Source: Hyphomicrobiales bacterium
GTDB lineage: Bacteria; Pseudomonadota; Alphaproteobacteria; Rhizobiales; Rhizobiaceae
Length of the DNA stretch: 64,000 nucleotides
Reading direction: 5' to 3'
Assembly (NCBI GenBank): GCA_900469475.1
Contig: UBXG01000019.1
Span: 186,001-250,000 of the forward strand
Both the position numbers and the translations under genes were made by a program. Shown in pieces: positions 45,407 to 53,832 of the stretch. The number at the start of each line of letters is the position of its first letter. The stretch's first letter is position 1. The notes under the pieces are model-generated. The model saw only the letters and a list, made by a program, of their open reading frames with translations. It did no database searches and was not told the DNA's origin.

Positions 45407-46975
45407 ATGAGCTATGATGCGATCGTAGTGGGGGCCGGTCACAATGGCCTGGCGGCGGCAGTGCATCTGGCTTCCAAGGGCTGGAAGGTCGCCGTCATCG
45501 AGGGAAATGCGGAGCCCGGCGGTGCGGTCAAGACGCGTGAGGTGACGCTGCCCGGTTTTCGGCACGATCTGTGCGCCATGAACCTTTCGATGTTCGCCGG
45601 CTCGGCCTTCTTTGCGCAGTATAAGAACGAGCTTCTGGCCGAAGGGCTGGGCTTCGTGCCCGCCGCGGATTGCTTCGCCAGCGTCTTTCGCGACAACACC
45701 TATCTCGGCGTCAGCACCGATCTGGAAAAGACCGCGGGCGCCATCGCCGAGATCTCACCGCAGGATGCAGCCGCCTGGCGCAATATGCTCTCTACATTCG
45801 GTGCGGATGCGCCGCATATTTTCGGCTTGCTCGGCTCGCCTATGCCTTCGATGGCCGCCGCCAGGGTCGTGTGGAAGGCATGGCGCGAAAAGGGAATGGG
45901 CTGGATTTATGAGACCGCGCGCATGCTCTTTGCATCTCCACGCGATTTTCTCGATGCCCGTTTCCAGAATACGAAGCTCAAGACGATGATGGCCGCCTGG
46001 GGGCTGCATCTCGACTTCGCGCCCGACGTCGCCGGCGGTGCGCTGTTTCCCTATCTCGAATCCATGGCTAATCAGGCATTCGGCATGGTGATCGGCAAGG
46101 GCGGAGCCGATACGATCATCAAGGCGATGGCGGCCGTGCTGAAGGGCAAGGGCGGCGAGCTGATACTCGGCACGCGCGTGGACAAGATCACGACCTCGGG
46201 CGGCAAAGCGACGGGCGTTGTGCTGGCCGATGGACGACGTTACGAAGCGAAGCGTGCGGTCATCGCCAATGTCCATCCGCAGATCCTGTTCGGCAAGCTT
46301 CTGGATCAGGATCCGGCGCGCCAGGAGTTTGACGGCAAGATCAAGCGCTTCCGCGCCGGACCGGGTACGATGATGATCCATCTGGCGCTGTCGGGCCTTC
46401 CGGATTGGACGGCGGGCAAGGCGCTCCAGAATTTTGCCTATGTGCATATCGCGCCGGATCTCGAAATGATGTCGCGTGTCTATGCCGAGGCCATGGGCGG
46501 GCTGCTGCCGGCTGAACCTGCCCTGGTGGTAGGCCAACCGACAGCCATCGACCCGTCGCGCGCGCCCGACGGGCAGCATGTGCTTTGGATACAGGTGCGC
46601 GTCCTGCCGGCGGAATTCCATGGCGACGCTGCCGGTCAAATCAGCGGCGCGCGTTGGGATGAGATCAAGGATATCTATGCCGAGCGCGTTTTCGATATCG
46701 TCGAACGTTATGCGCCCGGCTTGCGCGGCAAGATATTGGGGCGCTCGGTCTTTTCGCCCGTCGACCTGGAGCGCGAGAACCCGAATCTCATCGGCGGCGA
46801 CAACCTCTCTGGCAGTCATCATCTCGACCAGAATTTCCTGTTCCGCCCGGTTGCCGGCTATTCGCGATACAAGACGCCCGTGGCATCGCTTTACATGTGC
46901 GGGGCCTCGACATGGCCGGGTGCGGGGACGGGCGCAGGTTCCGGTTTCATGCTGGGGAAAATGCTGGCCAAGTGA
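45407..46975 (+). CDS. Phytoene-desaturase-like FAD oxidoreductase (paralogue)
   Basis: A 522-residue flavoprotein, related to that at 42565-44154: N-terminal YDAIVVGAGHNGLAAAVHLASKG, GGAVKTREVTLPGFRHDL, and C-terminal SLYMCGASTWPGAGTGAGSGF. The ATG at 45407 is preferred to the ATG one codon earlier because AGGGG then lies at normal spacing. It is divergent from the cyclase and preceded by an operator-like site. Role unknown; two paralogues may act on consecutive or stereo-related intermediates. Confidence 0.85.
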   Translation: MSYDAIVVGAGHNGLAAAVHLASKGWKVAVIEGNAEPGGAVKTREVTLPGFRHDLCAMNLSMFAGSAFFAQYKNELLAEGLGFVPAADCFASVFRDNTYLGVSTDLEKTAGAIAEISPQDAAAWRNMLSTFGADAPHIFGLLGSPMPSMAAARVVWKAWREKGMGWIYETARMLFASPRDFLDARFQNTKLKTMMAAWGLHLDFAPDVAGGALFPYLESMANQAFGMVIGKGGADTIIKAMAAVLKGKGGELILGTRVDKITTSGGKATGVVLADGRRYEAKRAVIANVHPQILFGKLLDQDPARQEFDGKIKRFRAGPGTMMIHLALSGLPDWTAGKALQNFAYVHIAPDLEMMSRVYAEAMGGLLPAEPALVVGQPTAIDPSRAPDGQHVLWIQVRVLPAEFHGDAAGQISGARWDEIKDIYAERVFDIVERYAPGLRGKILGRSVFSPVDLERENPNLIGGDNLSGSHHLDQNFLFRPVAGYSRYKTPVASLYMCGASTWPGAGTGAGSGFMLGKMLAK

Positions 46976-47001
46976 ACGCCATATGACTTGACGTTCAAAC
47001 C

Positions 47002-47015
47002 TTTGACATTTCAAA
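47002..47015. promoter_or_regulatory. Palindrome upstream of MarR gene 2
   Basis: TTTGACATTTCAAA, arms TTTGA and TCAAA with 4 nt between, 58 bp upstream of the MarR gene. It has the same length and AT-rich arms as TTTTAAGCTTAAAA but only 9 of 14 identities. A possible autoregulatory site. Confidence 0.35.
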
Positions 47016-47072
47016 TATCGTCCCCTAGATCGCTGGGATTAGCGATGCGGAACGATAGGCCGAGGCGACGTT

Positions 47073-47588
47073 ATGACAGAGTCCGAGAGTGCAAGCGTTG
47101 ATCTGGAGATCATCGTTCAGGGCGCGCAGGAAGGCAAGAAGCTCGAACTGCGGCTCTGGCTGCGGATGTTGTCGACGACCAAGCTGATTTCGCAGGAAAT
47201 CCGCCGTCGGCTGCGCAATGAGTTCGGAGCGACTTTGCCGCAGTTCGACCTGATGGCGCAGCTCTATCGCGAGCGAGAGGGATTGCGCCTTGGAGAGTTG
47301 TCGAAGCGCACCATGGTCACCAACGGCAACGTCACCGGTCTTGTCGAGCGGCTGGAGGCGGATGGCCTCGTGCTGCGCGTAACACCCGATGGCGACCGGC
47401 GCGTCACGGTCGCGAAGCTGACGGAAAAGGGCGAGACCCAGTTCAGCGCCATGGCCGCCGCCCATGAAGGCTGGCTGCGCGACATGATGGCGGATGTAGA
47501 GCCCGCGATCATCAGCGAGTTGTGGCGGGATATCGGCGAGGTGAAGTCATCGGTGAGCAACCATCTTTCCGGCGCCGATTTCGATTGA
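47073..47588 (+). CDS. MarR-family transcriptional regulator
   Basis: A 171-residue MarR protein: FDLMAQLYREREGLRLGELSKRTMVTNGNVTGLVERLEADGLV (about residues 58-100) is the winged helix region and TPDGDRRVTVAKLTEKG the wing. The start has only a weak ribosome site. It follows the second flavoprotein on the same strand and faces the ABC permease gene at 47653. MarR proteins of this group often sense aryl-CoA thioesters, and 2-aminobenzoyl-CoA would be a natural effector here. That is inference. Confidence 0.9.
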   Translation: MTESESASVDLEIIVQGAQEGKKLELRLWLRMLSTTKLISQEIRRRLRNEFGATLPQFDLMAQLYREREGLRLGELSKRTMVTNGNVTGLVERLEADGLVLRVTPDGDRRVTVAKLTEKGETQFSAMAAAHEGWLRDMMADVEPAIISELWRDIGEVKSSVSNHLSGADFD

Positions 47589-47652
47589 TGGTAAAGCATG
47601 TCACGCAAAAGTGTGTAGCGGTTTTGCGGTAGCGACATGCGTCAACGAGGAA

Positions 47653-48327
47653 CTATCTCGCCCGCTCGTCCTTGAACTTCTTTTCGAGCACGCTGACGAG
47701 GCGGACCATTGGCCAGAGCAGGATGATGTAGATCAACGCGGCCATGATGAGCGGCGAGGGGTTGGCGTAGAAGCCTTGAGCGTTCTGTCCTTCCTTGAGC
47801 AATTCGGGAAGGGCCACAGTCGAAGCGAGCGACGTATCCTTGAACATCGACACGCAGTTGCTCGTCGTCGGCGGGATGACGATACGCACCGCCTGCGGCA
47901 GCACAACCTTGTAGAGGGTGATCAGGAAGGGGATGCCGAGGGCTGCGGCCGCCTCGAATTGCCCGCGCGGCACACTTTCGATCCCTGAGCGAAAGACTTC
48001 CGCCGAATAGGCGGCAAGCACGATCGAGAAGCCGAGGATCGCCGACCACCACGCGGAAAAGCTGATGCCGACAAAGGGTAGCGCGTAATAGATCAGGATC
48101 AGCACGACCAGCATGGGCATGGCGCGCATGATGTCGATATAGGCGATCGTCAGGAGCTGCAAAGGCTTGGGGGCATAGAGGCGGATGAGGCTGATAATGA
48201 GGCCGCCGGTCACGCCGATCAGGATGCTGACGACGCCGAGCGCGATGGTCATCCAAAGCCCGCGCAGCAGCTGTGGAAAGGCCGAGATCATGACGTCGGA
48301 GTTAAGGAAGGTGTCGACGAAAGACAT
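47653..48327 (-). CDS. Polar amino acid ABC transporter permease
   Basis: A 224-residue HisM/GlnP-type permease: VDTFLNSDVMISAFPQLLRGLWMTIALG near the start, the amino-acid permease loop EVFRSGIESVPRGQFEAAAALG (about residues 100-121) and about five TM segments. The start at 48327 has GGGAG ahead of it. It follows the binding-protein gene by about 90 bp on the same strand. No ATPase gene lies next to it. Confidence 0.9.
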   Translation of the reverse strand: MSFVDTFLNSDVMISAFPQLLRGLWMTIALGVVSILIGVTGGLIISLIRLYAPKPLQLLTIAYIDIMRAMPMLVVLILIYYALPFVGISFSAWWSAILGFSIVLAAYSAEVFRSGIESVPRGQFEAAAALGIPFLITLYKVVLPQAVRIVIPPTTSNCVSMFKDTSLASTVALPELLKEGQNAQGFYANPSPLIMAALIYIILLWPMVRLVSVLEKKFKDERAR

Positions 48328-48420
48328 TGGCACTCCCGCGTGTGAAACGAAGACGAGGTTTCTTGCATCCACGCCGGTCGTTGCGACCGGCGTGGTTTCA
48401 TTTCAATAATGATCTTTTGA

Positions 48421-49218
48421 TCACGCTTTAGGGATGGGCAATTCAGTAACGGTCGAGGAGCCTGCCGGCGCCTTGCCGCCGAACCACTTCTCGTGGATCT
48501 TTTCCAGCGTGCCATCCTTCTTCATCGCGGTGATCGCATCGTTGATCTTGGCGACGAGTGGCGAATCCTTGGTCATCATCAGGCCGTATTGTTCGCCGGT
48601 CTTGATGCGATCCTTGATGGCGAAGCCCTTGGTCTTGACGAAGAGATACTGCATGCCGGGAATATCGCTGACGACGGCATCGATGCGACCGGCGCCGAGA
48701 TCGAGGAACATATCCTGCTGCGAATTGTAGCCCTTGACGTCGGCAAAGCCCTGGGCGGCCTTGTTGTCATTGACCCATTTTTCACCCGTCGAGCCCGAAA
48801 GCACGCCGATGGTTTTGCCCTTGAGATCGGCAAGCGCCTTGATCGAGCTGCCGTCCTTGGCGGCGACGCCCATATCGGAGTCGTAATAGGGCTGGGTGAA
48901 AGACTGCGACTTCAGGCGTTCCGGCGTAATCGTGATGGACGAGATCGCCACGTCGATGCGCTTGGAACTGGTTGCGGCAAACAGGGCCTGAAAGCCGTAG
49001 TCTGCGATATTGGTCGTCATGCCGGCGCGCTTGGCCGCTTCGTTGACGATATCGACCTCGAAGCCTTCGAAGCCGCCATTCGCGGTCTTATATTCGAAGG
49101 GCGGGTTGTTTGGATAAGAGCCGACGTTCAAGACATCGGCGGCATAGGCAAAATGGCTTCCGCCGGCGAGGCCGACGGCGGTCGCCAGGATCAGCAGACC
49201 GCGACGAGTAATGGACAT
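48421..49218 (-). CDS. Polar amino acid ABC transporter substrate-binding protein
   Basis: A 265-residue SBP_bac_3 protein. The signal MSITRRGLLILATAVGLAGGSHFAYA has a twin arginine. The mature part shows the family blocks VLNVGSYPNNPPFEYKTANG and GFEGFEVDIVNEAAKRAGM. GAGGGAG precedes ATG. It lies 79 bp after the aminotransferase on the same strand, and probably in one unit with it and the permease (50506 down to 47653). It probably captures an amino acid that the aminotransferase uses. Confidence 0.9.
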   Translation of the reverse strand: MSITRRGLLILATAVGLAGGSHFAYAADVLNVGSYPNNPPFEYKTANGGFEGFEVDIVNEAAKRAGMTTNIADYGFQALFAATSSKRIDVAISSITITPERLKSQSFTQPYYDSDMGVAAKDGSSIKALADLKGKTIGVLSGSTGEKWVNDNKAAQGFADVKGYNSQQDMFLDLGAGRIDAVVSDIPGMQYLFVKTKGFAIKDRIKTGEQYGLMMTKDSPLVAKINDAITAMKKDGTLEKIHEKWFGGKAPAGSSTVTELPIPKA

Positions 49219-49297
49219 TATTTAGTCTCCCTCTGGTTATGGCCACGGGCTTTTCCTCTCACCCGCGGTGTTCCCGTCCGCCCGACCGGCGGCCGTA

Positions 49298-50506
49298 TCA
49301 TGTCATCGCGTTGACCATACGATCGAGCGCGATGCGCATCTGTTCGGTTTCGCGGAAGGTGCACATACGCAGGAATGCGCGGGATGCCTCGCCGAAATGG
49401 TATCCGGGCGCCAGGCCGACGCGGGCCGTTTCGAGAATGCGCTCGCAAAGCGCCGTCGCATCGGGCTCGCCCTGCAGCGCGAAGAAGGCATACATGCCGC
49501 CGCGCGGCTTTTCGGGCAGGATGATGCCCGGTATCTTCGGCAGCTTCTCATAGGCCAGATCGAGGCCGGCCTTGATGCGTTCGCGGATTTCTAAAACCAG
49601 CGGCTCGCCTTCGCGCAGAGCGGCAGCGGCACCCGCCTGAACCATGGCCGAGGTGCCGCTGTTGATATACTGCGTCATGGCGCCGAGCTGATCGGCGACG
49701 GCAGAGGGGTGCGTCAGCCAGCCGACCCGCCAGCCAGTCATCGCCCAGGCCTTCGAGAAGCTGTTGATCGCGATCACGCGATCGCCGTCCTCGGCCACCT
49801 GCAGGATCGAAGGGGCGATGTCGCCATCGAAATAGAGGCGGGCATAGACCTCGTCGGAGATGATCCAGATGCCGGTGCGGCGGCTGAAATCGAGTAGCGC
49901 CCGCATCTCTTCGCGCGAGGCCGTCCAGCCCGTGGGATTGGAGGGCGTCGACAGGAAGATGGCTCGGGTGCGGGCATCGCAGCGGGCGAAGAGCTTGTCG
50001 AAGTCGAGGCGCCAGTCGGTATCGAAATCGAGTGGCACGGCGCGCGGCTCGCCGCCGATCAGGTGGATGGCGTTATGGATATTCGGCCATTGCGGGGCGA
50101 CGTAGACAACATTGGTGCCGACATCGACGAGCAGTTCAAGCGCCATATAGAGCGCCTGCATACCGCCGGGGGCGACTGTGGTGCGCTCGATCGGGATGGG
50201 GCGGCCATGCCAGTGTGTCTGATAGTCGGACAGCGCTTCGTTCAGCGTCGCCAATCCGCGCATATTCGGGACGTAGAAGGTTGCCCCATCGTCGAGCGCC
50301 TTCTTCGCAGCATCCCGGACGAACTCCGGGGTCACGATATCCCCTTCGCCGAACCAGAGCGGAATGACGCCGCCGAGTTCGCGGGCGCGCTTGGCAAGCA
50401 CGGCGATATTGTCGGTGCGCATGTCGCGGATCTGGGCGCGAATGCCTTCGAGAGCATCGCGGCCCGTCATCACGTTCGGCAGGTTATGCTGCGGTAGAAG
50501 AGACAA
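49298..50506 (-). CDS. PLP-dependent class I aminotransferase
   Basis: A 402-residue fold-type I aminotransferase. FSTPSNPTGW-type (LSTPSNPTGWTAS) and SFSKAWAMTGWRVGW with the PLP lysine in the SFSKAW block are clear, and the C-terminal arginine region EASRAFLRMCTF is present. Translation probably begins at TTG (50504-50506), because AGGGG lies 7 nt upstream; an ATG 36 bp later has no ribosome site. It leads an amino acid uptake unit, and an exact TTTTAAGCTTAAAA palindrome lies 116 bp upstream. Conversion of an aromatic amino acid to its 2-oxo acid is the likely role beside iorAB. Confidence 0.88.
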   Translation of the reverse strand: MSLLPQHNLPNVMTGRDALEGIRAQIRDMRTDNIAVLAKRARELGGVIPLWFGEGDIVTPEFVRDAAKKALDDGATFYVPNMRGLATLNEALSDYQTHWHGRPIPIERTTVAPGGMQALYMALELLVDVGTNVVYVAPQWPNIHNAIHLIGGEPRAVPLDFDTDWRLDFDKLFARCDARTRAIFLSTPSNPTGWTASREEMRALLDFSRRTGIWIISDEVYARLYFDGDIAPSILQVAEDGDRVIAINSFSKAWAMTGWRVGWLTHPSAVADQLGAMTQYINSGTSAMVQAGAAAALREGEPLVLEIRERIKAGLDLAYEKLPKIPGIILPEKPRGGMYAFFALQGEPDATALCERILETARVGLAPGYHFGEASRAFLRMCTFRETEQMRIALDRMVNAMT

Positions 50507-50621
50507 GAAATTTCCCCTGGGAATTCTGCATTGGAGGGTTCAAACGGCTGCGGCAACTTTCGCTTTTGCAACCCCTCAATTTCGAATGGTTATCCAAAAA
50601 CAACGGCATTTCAAGGACAAA

Positions 50622-50635
50622 TTTTAAGCTTAAAA
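50622..50635. promoter_or_regulatory. Perfect palindrome TTTTAAGCTTAAAA
   Basis: A perfect 14-bp palindrome, arms TTTTAAG and CTTAAAA, 116 bp upstream of the aminotransferase start and the best version of the family seen in this window. The 50507-50694 gap holds no gene. Confidence 0.6.
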
Positions 50636-50694
50636 AGTCTACCTTCCTGCTCAATTTCGCTTTGCCCTTTGAAATGGTAACGCACTGATAGAAA

Positions 50695-51477
50695 TTAGCT
50701 TTCCTTGTTCCATGGCACATGCTTGCCTTGTTTTGCGGCATCGACGCCGGCAGCCAGGCTGACGCCCAGAAACATCGTATCGCTTGCCAGTATGAAGAAG
50801 CTGATGCCGGCTTCCGACCATGCGCCGACATCGTCTGCTGAAGGTCGAAAGATGCCGACCGCGCGACCGGCGGACAGTGCGGCTTGCGTGATGGTTCTGA
50901 TCGCCGCATCGAGCCTGTCCTTGCCAGCAGGACCCATGGCGTCGATCGAAACGGAGAGATCGCCAGGACCGATGAAGATGAGGTCGACGCCATCGACGGC
51001 GGCGATCTCGGCGATATTGGCAAGCCCTTCGGCTGTTTCGACCTGGATGGCAAGCACGAGTTCGGCATTGGCCTTGGCGAGGTAATCCGGAATACGGTAG
51101 CCATAGGCGGCCGCACGACCCGGACCGACGCCGCGGGCGCCGAGCGGGGGATAGCGGGTGGCCTTGACGACTGAGCGCGCCTGCTCCGCCGTCGAAACAC
51201 GGGGCACGAGAACGCCTGCCGCACCTGCATCCAGAACGGCTGCAATATCCTCCGCCGCATGCCCGGGCACGCGGACCATGGCCGGAACGCGATGGACATC
51301 GGCGGCGCGGATCAGATCCTCGATGCGCTCGCGGCCGATCTGCGAATGCTCCCAGTCGATGCAGAGGAAATCGACGCCTGAGGCTGCCGTGACTTCAATG
51401 GCGACGGGATGCGGAATGGCCGCAAATGTACCGACGAGCAGCTTCTGCTCGATACAATTCCGGCGGAAATCGCTCAT
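50695..51477 (-). CDS. HpcH/HpaI-family aldolase
   Basis: A 260-residue HpcH/HpaI-type class II aldolase. VDFLCIDWEHSQIGRERIEDLIRA (His near 44), GVLVPRVSTAEQARSVVKATRYPPLGARGVGPGRA (Arg and Gly loop near 110-125) and DLIFIGPGDLSVSID (metal site) are family blocks. It splits or forms 4-hydroxy-2-oxo acids, releasing pyruvate. The start at 51477 has GAGGAAG ahead of it. It may cleave a side chain to pyruvate plus an aldehyde in the cluster; the substrate is not known. Confidence 0.86.
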   Translation of the reverse strand: MSDFRRNCIEQKLLVGTFAAIPHPVAIEVTAASGVDFLCIDWEHSQIGRERIEDLIRAADVHRVPAMVRVPGHAAEDIAAVLDAGAAGVLVPRVSTAEQARSVVKATRYPPLGARGVGPGRAAAYGYRIPDYLAKANAELVLAIQVETAEGLANIAEIAAVDGVDLIFIGPGDLSVSIDAMGPAGKDRLDAAIRTITQAALSAGRAVGIFRPSADDVGAWSEAGISFFILASDTMFLGVSLAAGVDAAKQGKHVPWNKES

Positions 51478-51558
51478 CGTCTTCCTCATTCTGGCGGTCT
51501 CTCAACGAGGTATGGACCGAAAGATACAACTGCGAAACAGCAATCTACTCTGCGTTCA

Positions 51559-51579
51559 AAACAGCGTTCCGTGCTGTTT
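51559..51579 (-). terminator. Possible terminator after the class V PLP gene
   Basis: AAACAGC and GCTGTTT with a 7-nt loop; on the minus strand the stem is followed by TTGAA after a run of four T. It lies about 70 bp past the class V stop. A GC-rich stem (51602-51630) precedes it. Confidence 0.45.
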
Positions 51580-51645
51580 GGCGGCAGCACGGAGGCATTG
51601 CGGTGGCGGAGTTGTTCGGGCGCCGCCACCGCTCACAGGCACGGT

Positions 51646-52926
51646 TTACTTGCGCCGCGCCATGATCTCGGTCAGGACCGCGTCAAACCGGGCGATCTCC
51701 TCGACTTTGTTATAATGCACCAGCGACACGCGGATGGCACCCGTTTCCATGGAAAGGCCGAGGCGTTTCATCAGGCGCGGTGCGAACATGTGGCCGTCGC
51801 GCAGGCCGATGCGCTGCTTGCCCATCTCATCGGCAAATTCCTGCGGCGTGATGCCGGGCATGTTGAAGCAGATGGTGGGCACGCGCTGTTCCAGGCGGGT
51901 CTCGTCGGAGATGCCGTATATGGTGGCGCCGTGGTGCTTCAAAACGGCAATCATCTCACGCGAGAGCATAAGTTCGTACTGACGGATCGCGCCCATGGCG
52001 GCGGCAAGCGCCTCGCGGCGGCTATGGTTACCGGCAGGCAGGAAACGGCGGCCGAGACCTTCCAGATATTTGACCGCGGCATTCATGCCGGCGACGTTCT
52101 CGTAGGTGAAGGTGCCGACTTCGATCTTGTAGGGCGGCACGTCCGGAATGAAGTCTTCCTTGAAGGTGGGAAGCTTGACCAGCGCGTCATAGCGGCCCCA
52201 GAGGAAGCCCATATGCGGCGAGAAATTCTTGTAGCCGGAGCAGACGAGATAGTCGCAGCCCCAGGCCTGCACGTCGATCAGGCCATGCGGGCCGTAATGG
52301 ACGCAATCGAGGAAGGTTTCGGCGCCGGCAGCTTGTGCCAGTTTGCAGACACTAGCGACATCGACGATCGTGCCGATCGAATGCGCCGTGACGGTGCAGG
52401 CGACGAGGCGGGTCTTGTCGTTCAGCAGCGGCTTCAGGTCTTCCACATGCAGCGTGCCGTCCTCGCGCATGCGCCACCAGACGATCTTCGCGCCATCGGC
52501 TTCCAGCGCCATCCAGGTGGCGATGTTGGCATCGTGATCCATGTCTGTGACGACGATCTCGTTGCGCTCGCCCAGCAGCTTGGCAATGCCGAGGCTGACA
52601 AGCCGAATGAAGGAGGTGGCGTTCTGGCCGAACGAAATTTCCTCCGGGCGATAGGCGTTGACCAGCATGGCGACGCTTTCGCGCGCTTCTTCCAGATTGC
52701 GGTCGACGCCCTGGCTGTGCTGGTATTTCGCCATGCGCTGGACGTTGAAATCGATGAGGTGGTTGGCAACCGCATCGACGACCGCTTGCGGCACCTGCGC
52801 GCCGCCCGCATTGTCGAGAAAGACGAAATCGCCAGCCTTCCGGATGGCCGGGAACATGGCGCGGATCTCGTCAACCGGGAAGCTGTTGTGGCCGGCAAAT
52901 TGCGATGCGGAAGGGGCGGAGCTCAT
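51646..52926 (-). CDS. Class V PLP enzyme (cysteine desulfurase-like)
   Basis: A 426-residue fold-type I PLP protein of the cysteine-desulfurase-like (VC1184-type) group. [20 protein letters not shown] near the start, [11 protein letters not shown] before the PLP-contacting His, and the PLP lysine in [13 protein letters not shown] are clear. The cysteine-containing active-site loop of true SufS/IscS was not found, so sulfur transfer is doubtful. Preceded by a weak operator-like site (52987-53000). Role in the cluster unknown. Confidence 0.85.
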   Translation of the reverse strand: MSSAPSASQFAGHNSFPVDEIRAMFPAIRKAGDFVFLDNAGGAQVPQAVVDAVANHLIDFNVQRMAKYQHSQGVDRNLEEARESVAMLVNAYRPEEISFGQNATSFIRLVSLGIAKLLGERNEIVVTDMDHDANIATWMALEADGAKIVWWRMREDGTLHVEDLKPLLNDKTRLVACTVTAHSIGTIVDVASVCKLAQAAGAETFLDCVHYGPHGLIDVQAWGCDYLVCSGYKNFSPHMGFLWGRYDALVKLPTFKEDFIPDVPPYKIEVGTFTYENVAGMNAAVKYLEGLGRRFLPAGNHSRREALAAAMGAIRQYELMLSREMIAVLKHHGATIYGISDETRLEQRVPTICFNMPGITPQEFADEMGKQRIGLRDGHMFAPRLMKRLGLSMETGAIRVSLVHYNKVEEIARFDAVLTEIMARRK

Positions 52927-52986
52927 GGGGATCTCGCTCTGAATATTGGGATTGAAATCTGATTTTGATCATTTGATCACAAAATA

Positions 52987-53000
52987 CTTTAAGGTTCAAC
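52987..53000. promoter_or_regulatory. Weak operator-like site upstream of the class V PLP gene
   Basis: On the minus strand it reads GTTGAACCTTAAAG, 10 of 14 positions as in TTTTAAGCTTAAAA, sharing the TTGAA half with the site at 45340. It lies about 61 bp upstream of the gene start. Confidence 0.35.
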
Positions 53001-53020
53001 CAAATTTCTCGGTCTCTTGT

Positions 53021-53749
53021 TTAGGCTTGGCGGCGGCCAGAGCTTGAGCCCTTGCGGGGCTCGTCCTGCGTGGCCGGACAATAATCCTGCAGGATTTCGT
53101 GGGTGCGGCTGATATCAGCGACAATACCGTCGCGGGCGGCGGCGAAGTCCCCCGCCTTCAAAGCATTGACGATGGCAACGTGCTCGCCGGCGGGATCGAG
53201 TTCGCCGCTGCGCATCAAAGGTTCTGCAGAGGCGGAGAGCATGCGCATATAGGGGCCGAAGCGCAGCCACAGGGTCTCGATCAATTGGAGCAGCACCTCG
53301 GAGCCTGAGGCGCGATAGATGGTGAAGTGGAACTGCTGGTTCCTGGCCATGAGATCATAGACATTAGCGCCTCGACCGATCACATGCTGCTCCCCGGCGA
53401 TGCGATCGAGCGTCGCTATGTCGCCGACAGTGAGGTTCGGAAAACCGAGCTCTGCGGCCAGACCTTCGACGGCGATGCGGGCGCGGCAGAGATCGTTCAG
53501 CCGGGCAAGAGTAACGATCGGGATGCGGGCAGAGCCGTTGGCTGCGACCTCCAAAGCATTTTCAGCCGCCAGACGGCGCAGAGCCTCGCGCACCGGCATA
53601 TTGCTGGTTCCAAAGGTTTCAGCAAGCGAGGCGATGGTCAGCGTCTGACCGGGATCGAAATTGCCTACCATGAGCGCGTTCCGCAGCTGCTGATAGACGC
53701 TCTCCTGGATCGTCGTTCTGGAGGACACCGGTTCCAGGGCTATGCGCAC
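53021..53749 (-). CDS. GntR-family (FCD) transcriptional regulator
   Basis: A 242-residue regulator: an N-terminal winged HTH (IASLAETFGTSNMPVREALRRLAAENAL, about residues 41-68) and an all-helical FCD effector domain with metal-ligand type residues (HFTIYRASGS; HVAIVNALKAGDFAAARD). The start is GTG with GGAGAGGAAGC upstream. It could read organic acids of this pathway. It sits downstream of the DMT exporter gene on the same strand. Confidence 0.9.
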   Translation of the reverse strand: MRIALEPVSSRTTIQESVYQQLRNALMVGNFDPGQTLTIASLAETFGTSNMPVREALRRLAAENALEVAANGSARIPIVTLARLNDLCRARIAVEGLAAELGFPNLTVGDIATLDRIAGEQHVIGRGANVYDLMARNQQFHFTIYRASGSEVLLQLIETLWLRFGPYMRMLSASAEPLMRSGELDPAGEHVAIVNALKAGDFAAARDGIVADISRTHEILQDYCPATQDEPRKGSSSGRRQA

Positions 53750-53832
53750 GCTTGCTTCCTCTCCGCTTCTCGGGACTCGTTCATGGTAGAACGAAGGGCG
53801 AGCGAAAGGAAAGAGGCCTCTCGGAGTGGCGG

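Noticed and set aside
45755-47014. A long antisense frame opposite the second flavoprotein
   Set aside because: Same reason: a mirror of a real gene with clear FAD-binding motifs on the other strand.
51646-52926. Kynureninase
   Set aside because: Sequence blocks match the cysteine-desulfurase-like group and not kynureninase; only the context suggests it.
36393-52926. Known iac or iad auxin-degradation locus
   Set aside because: No Rieske dioxygenase, flavin indole monooxygenase or other marker gene of those loci is present.
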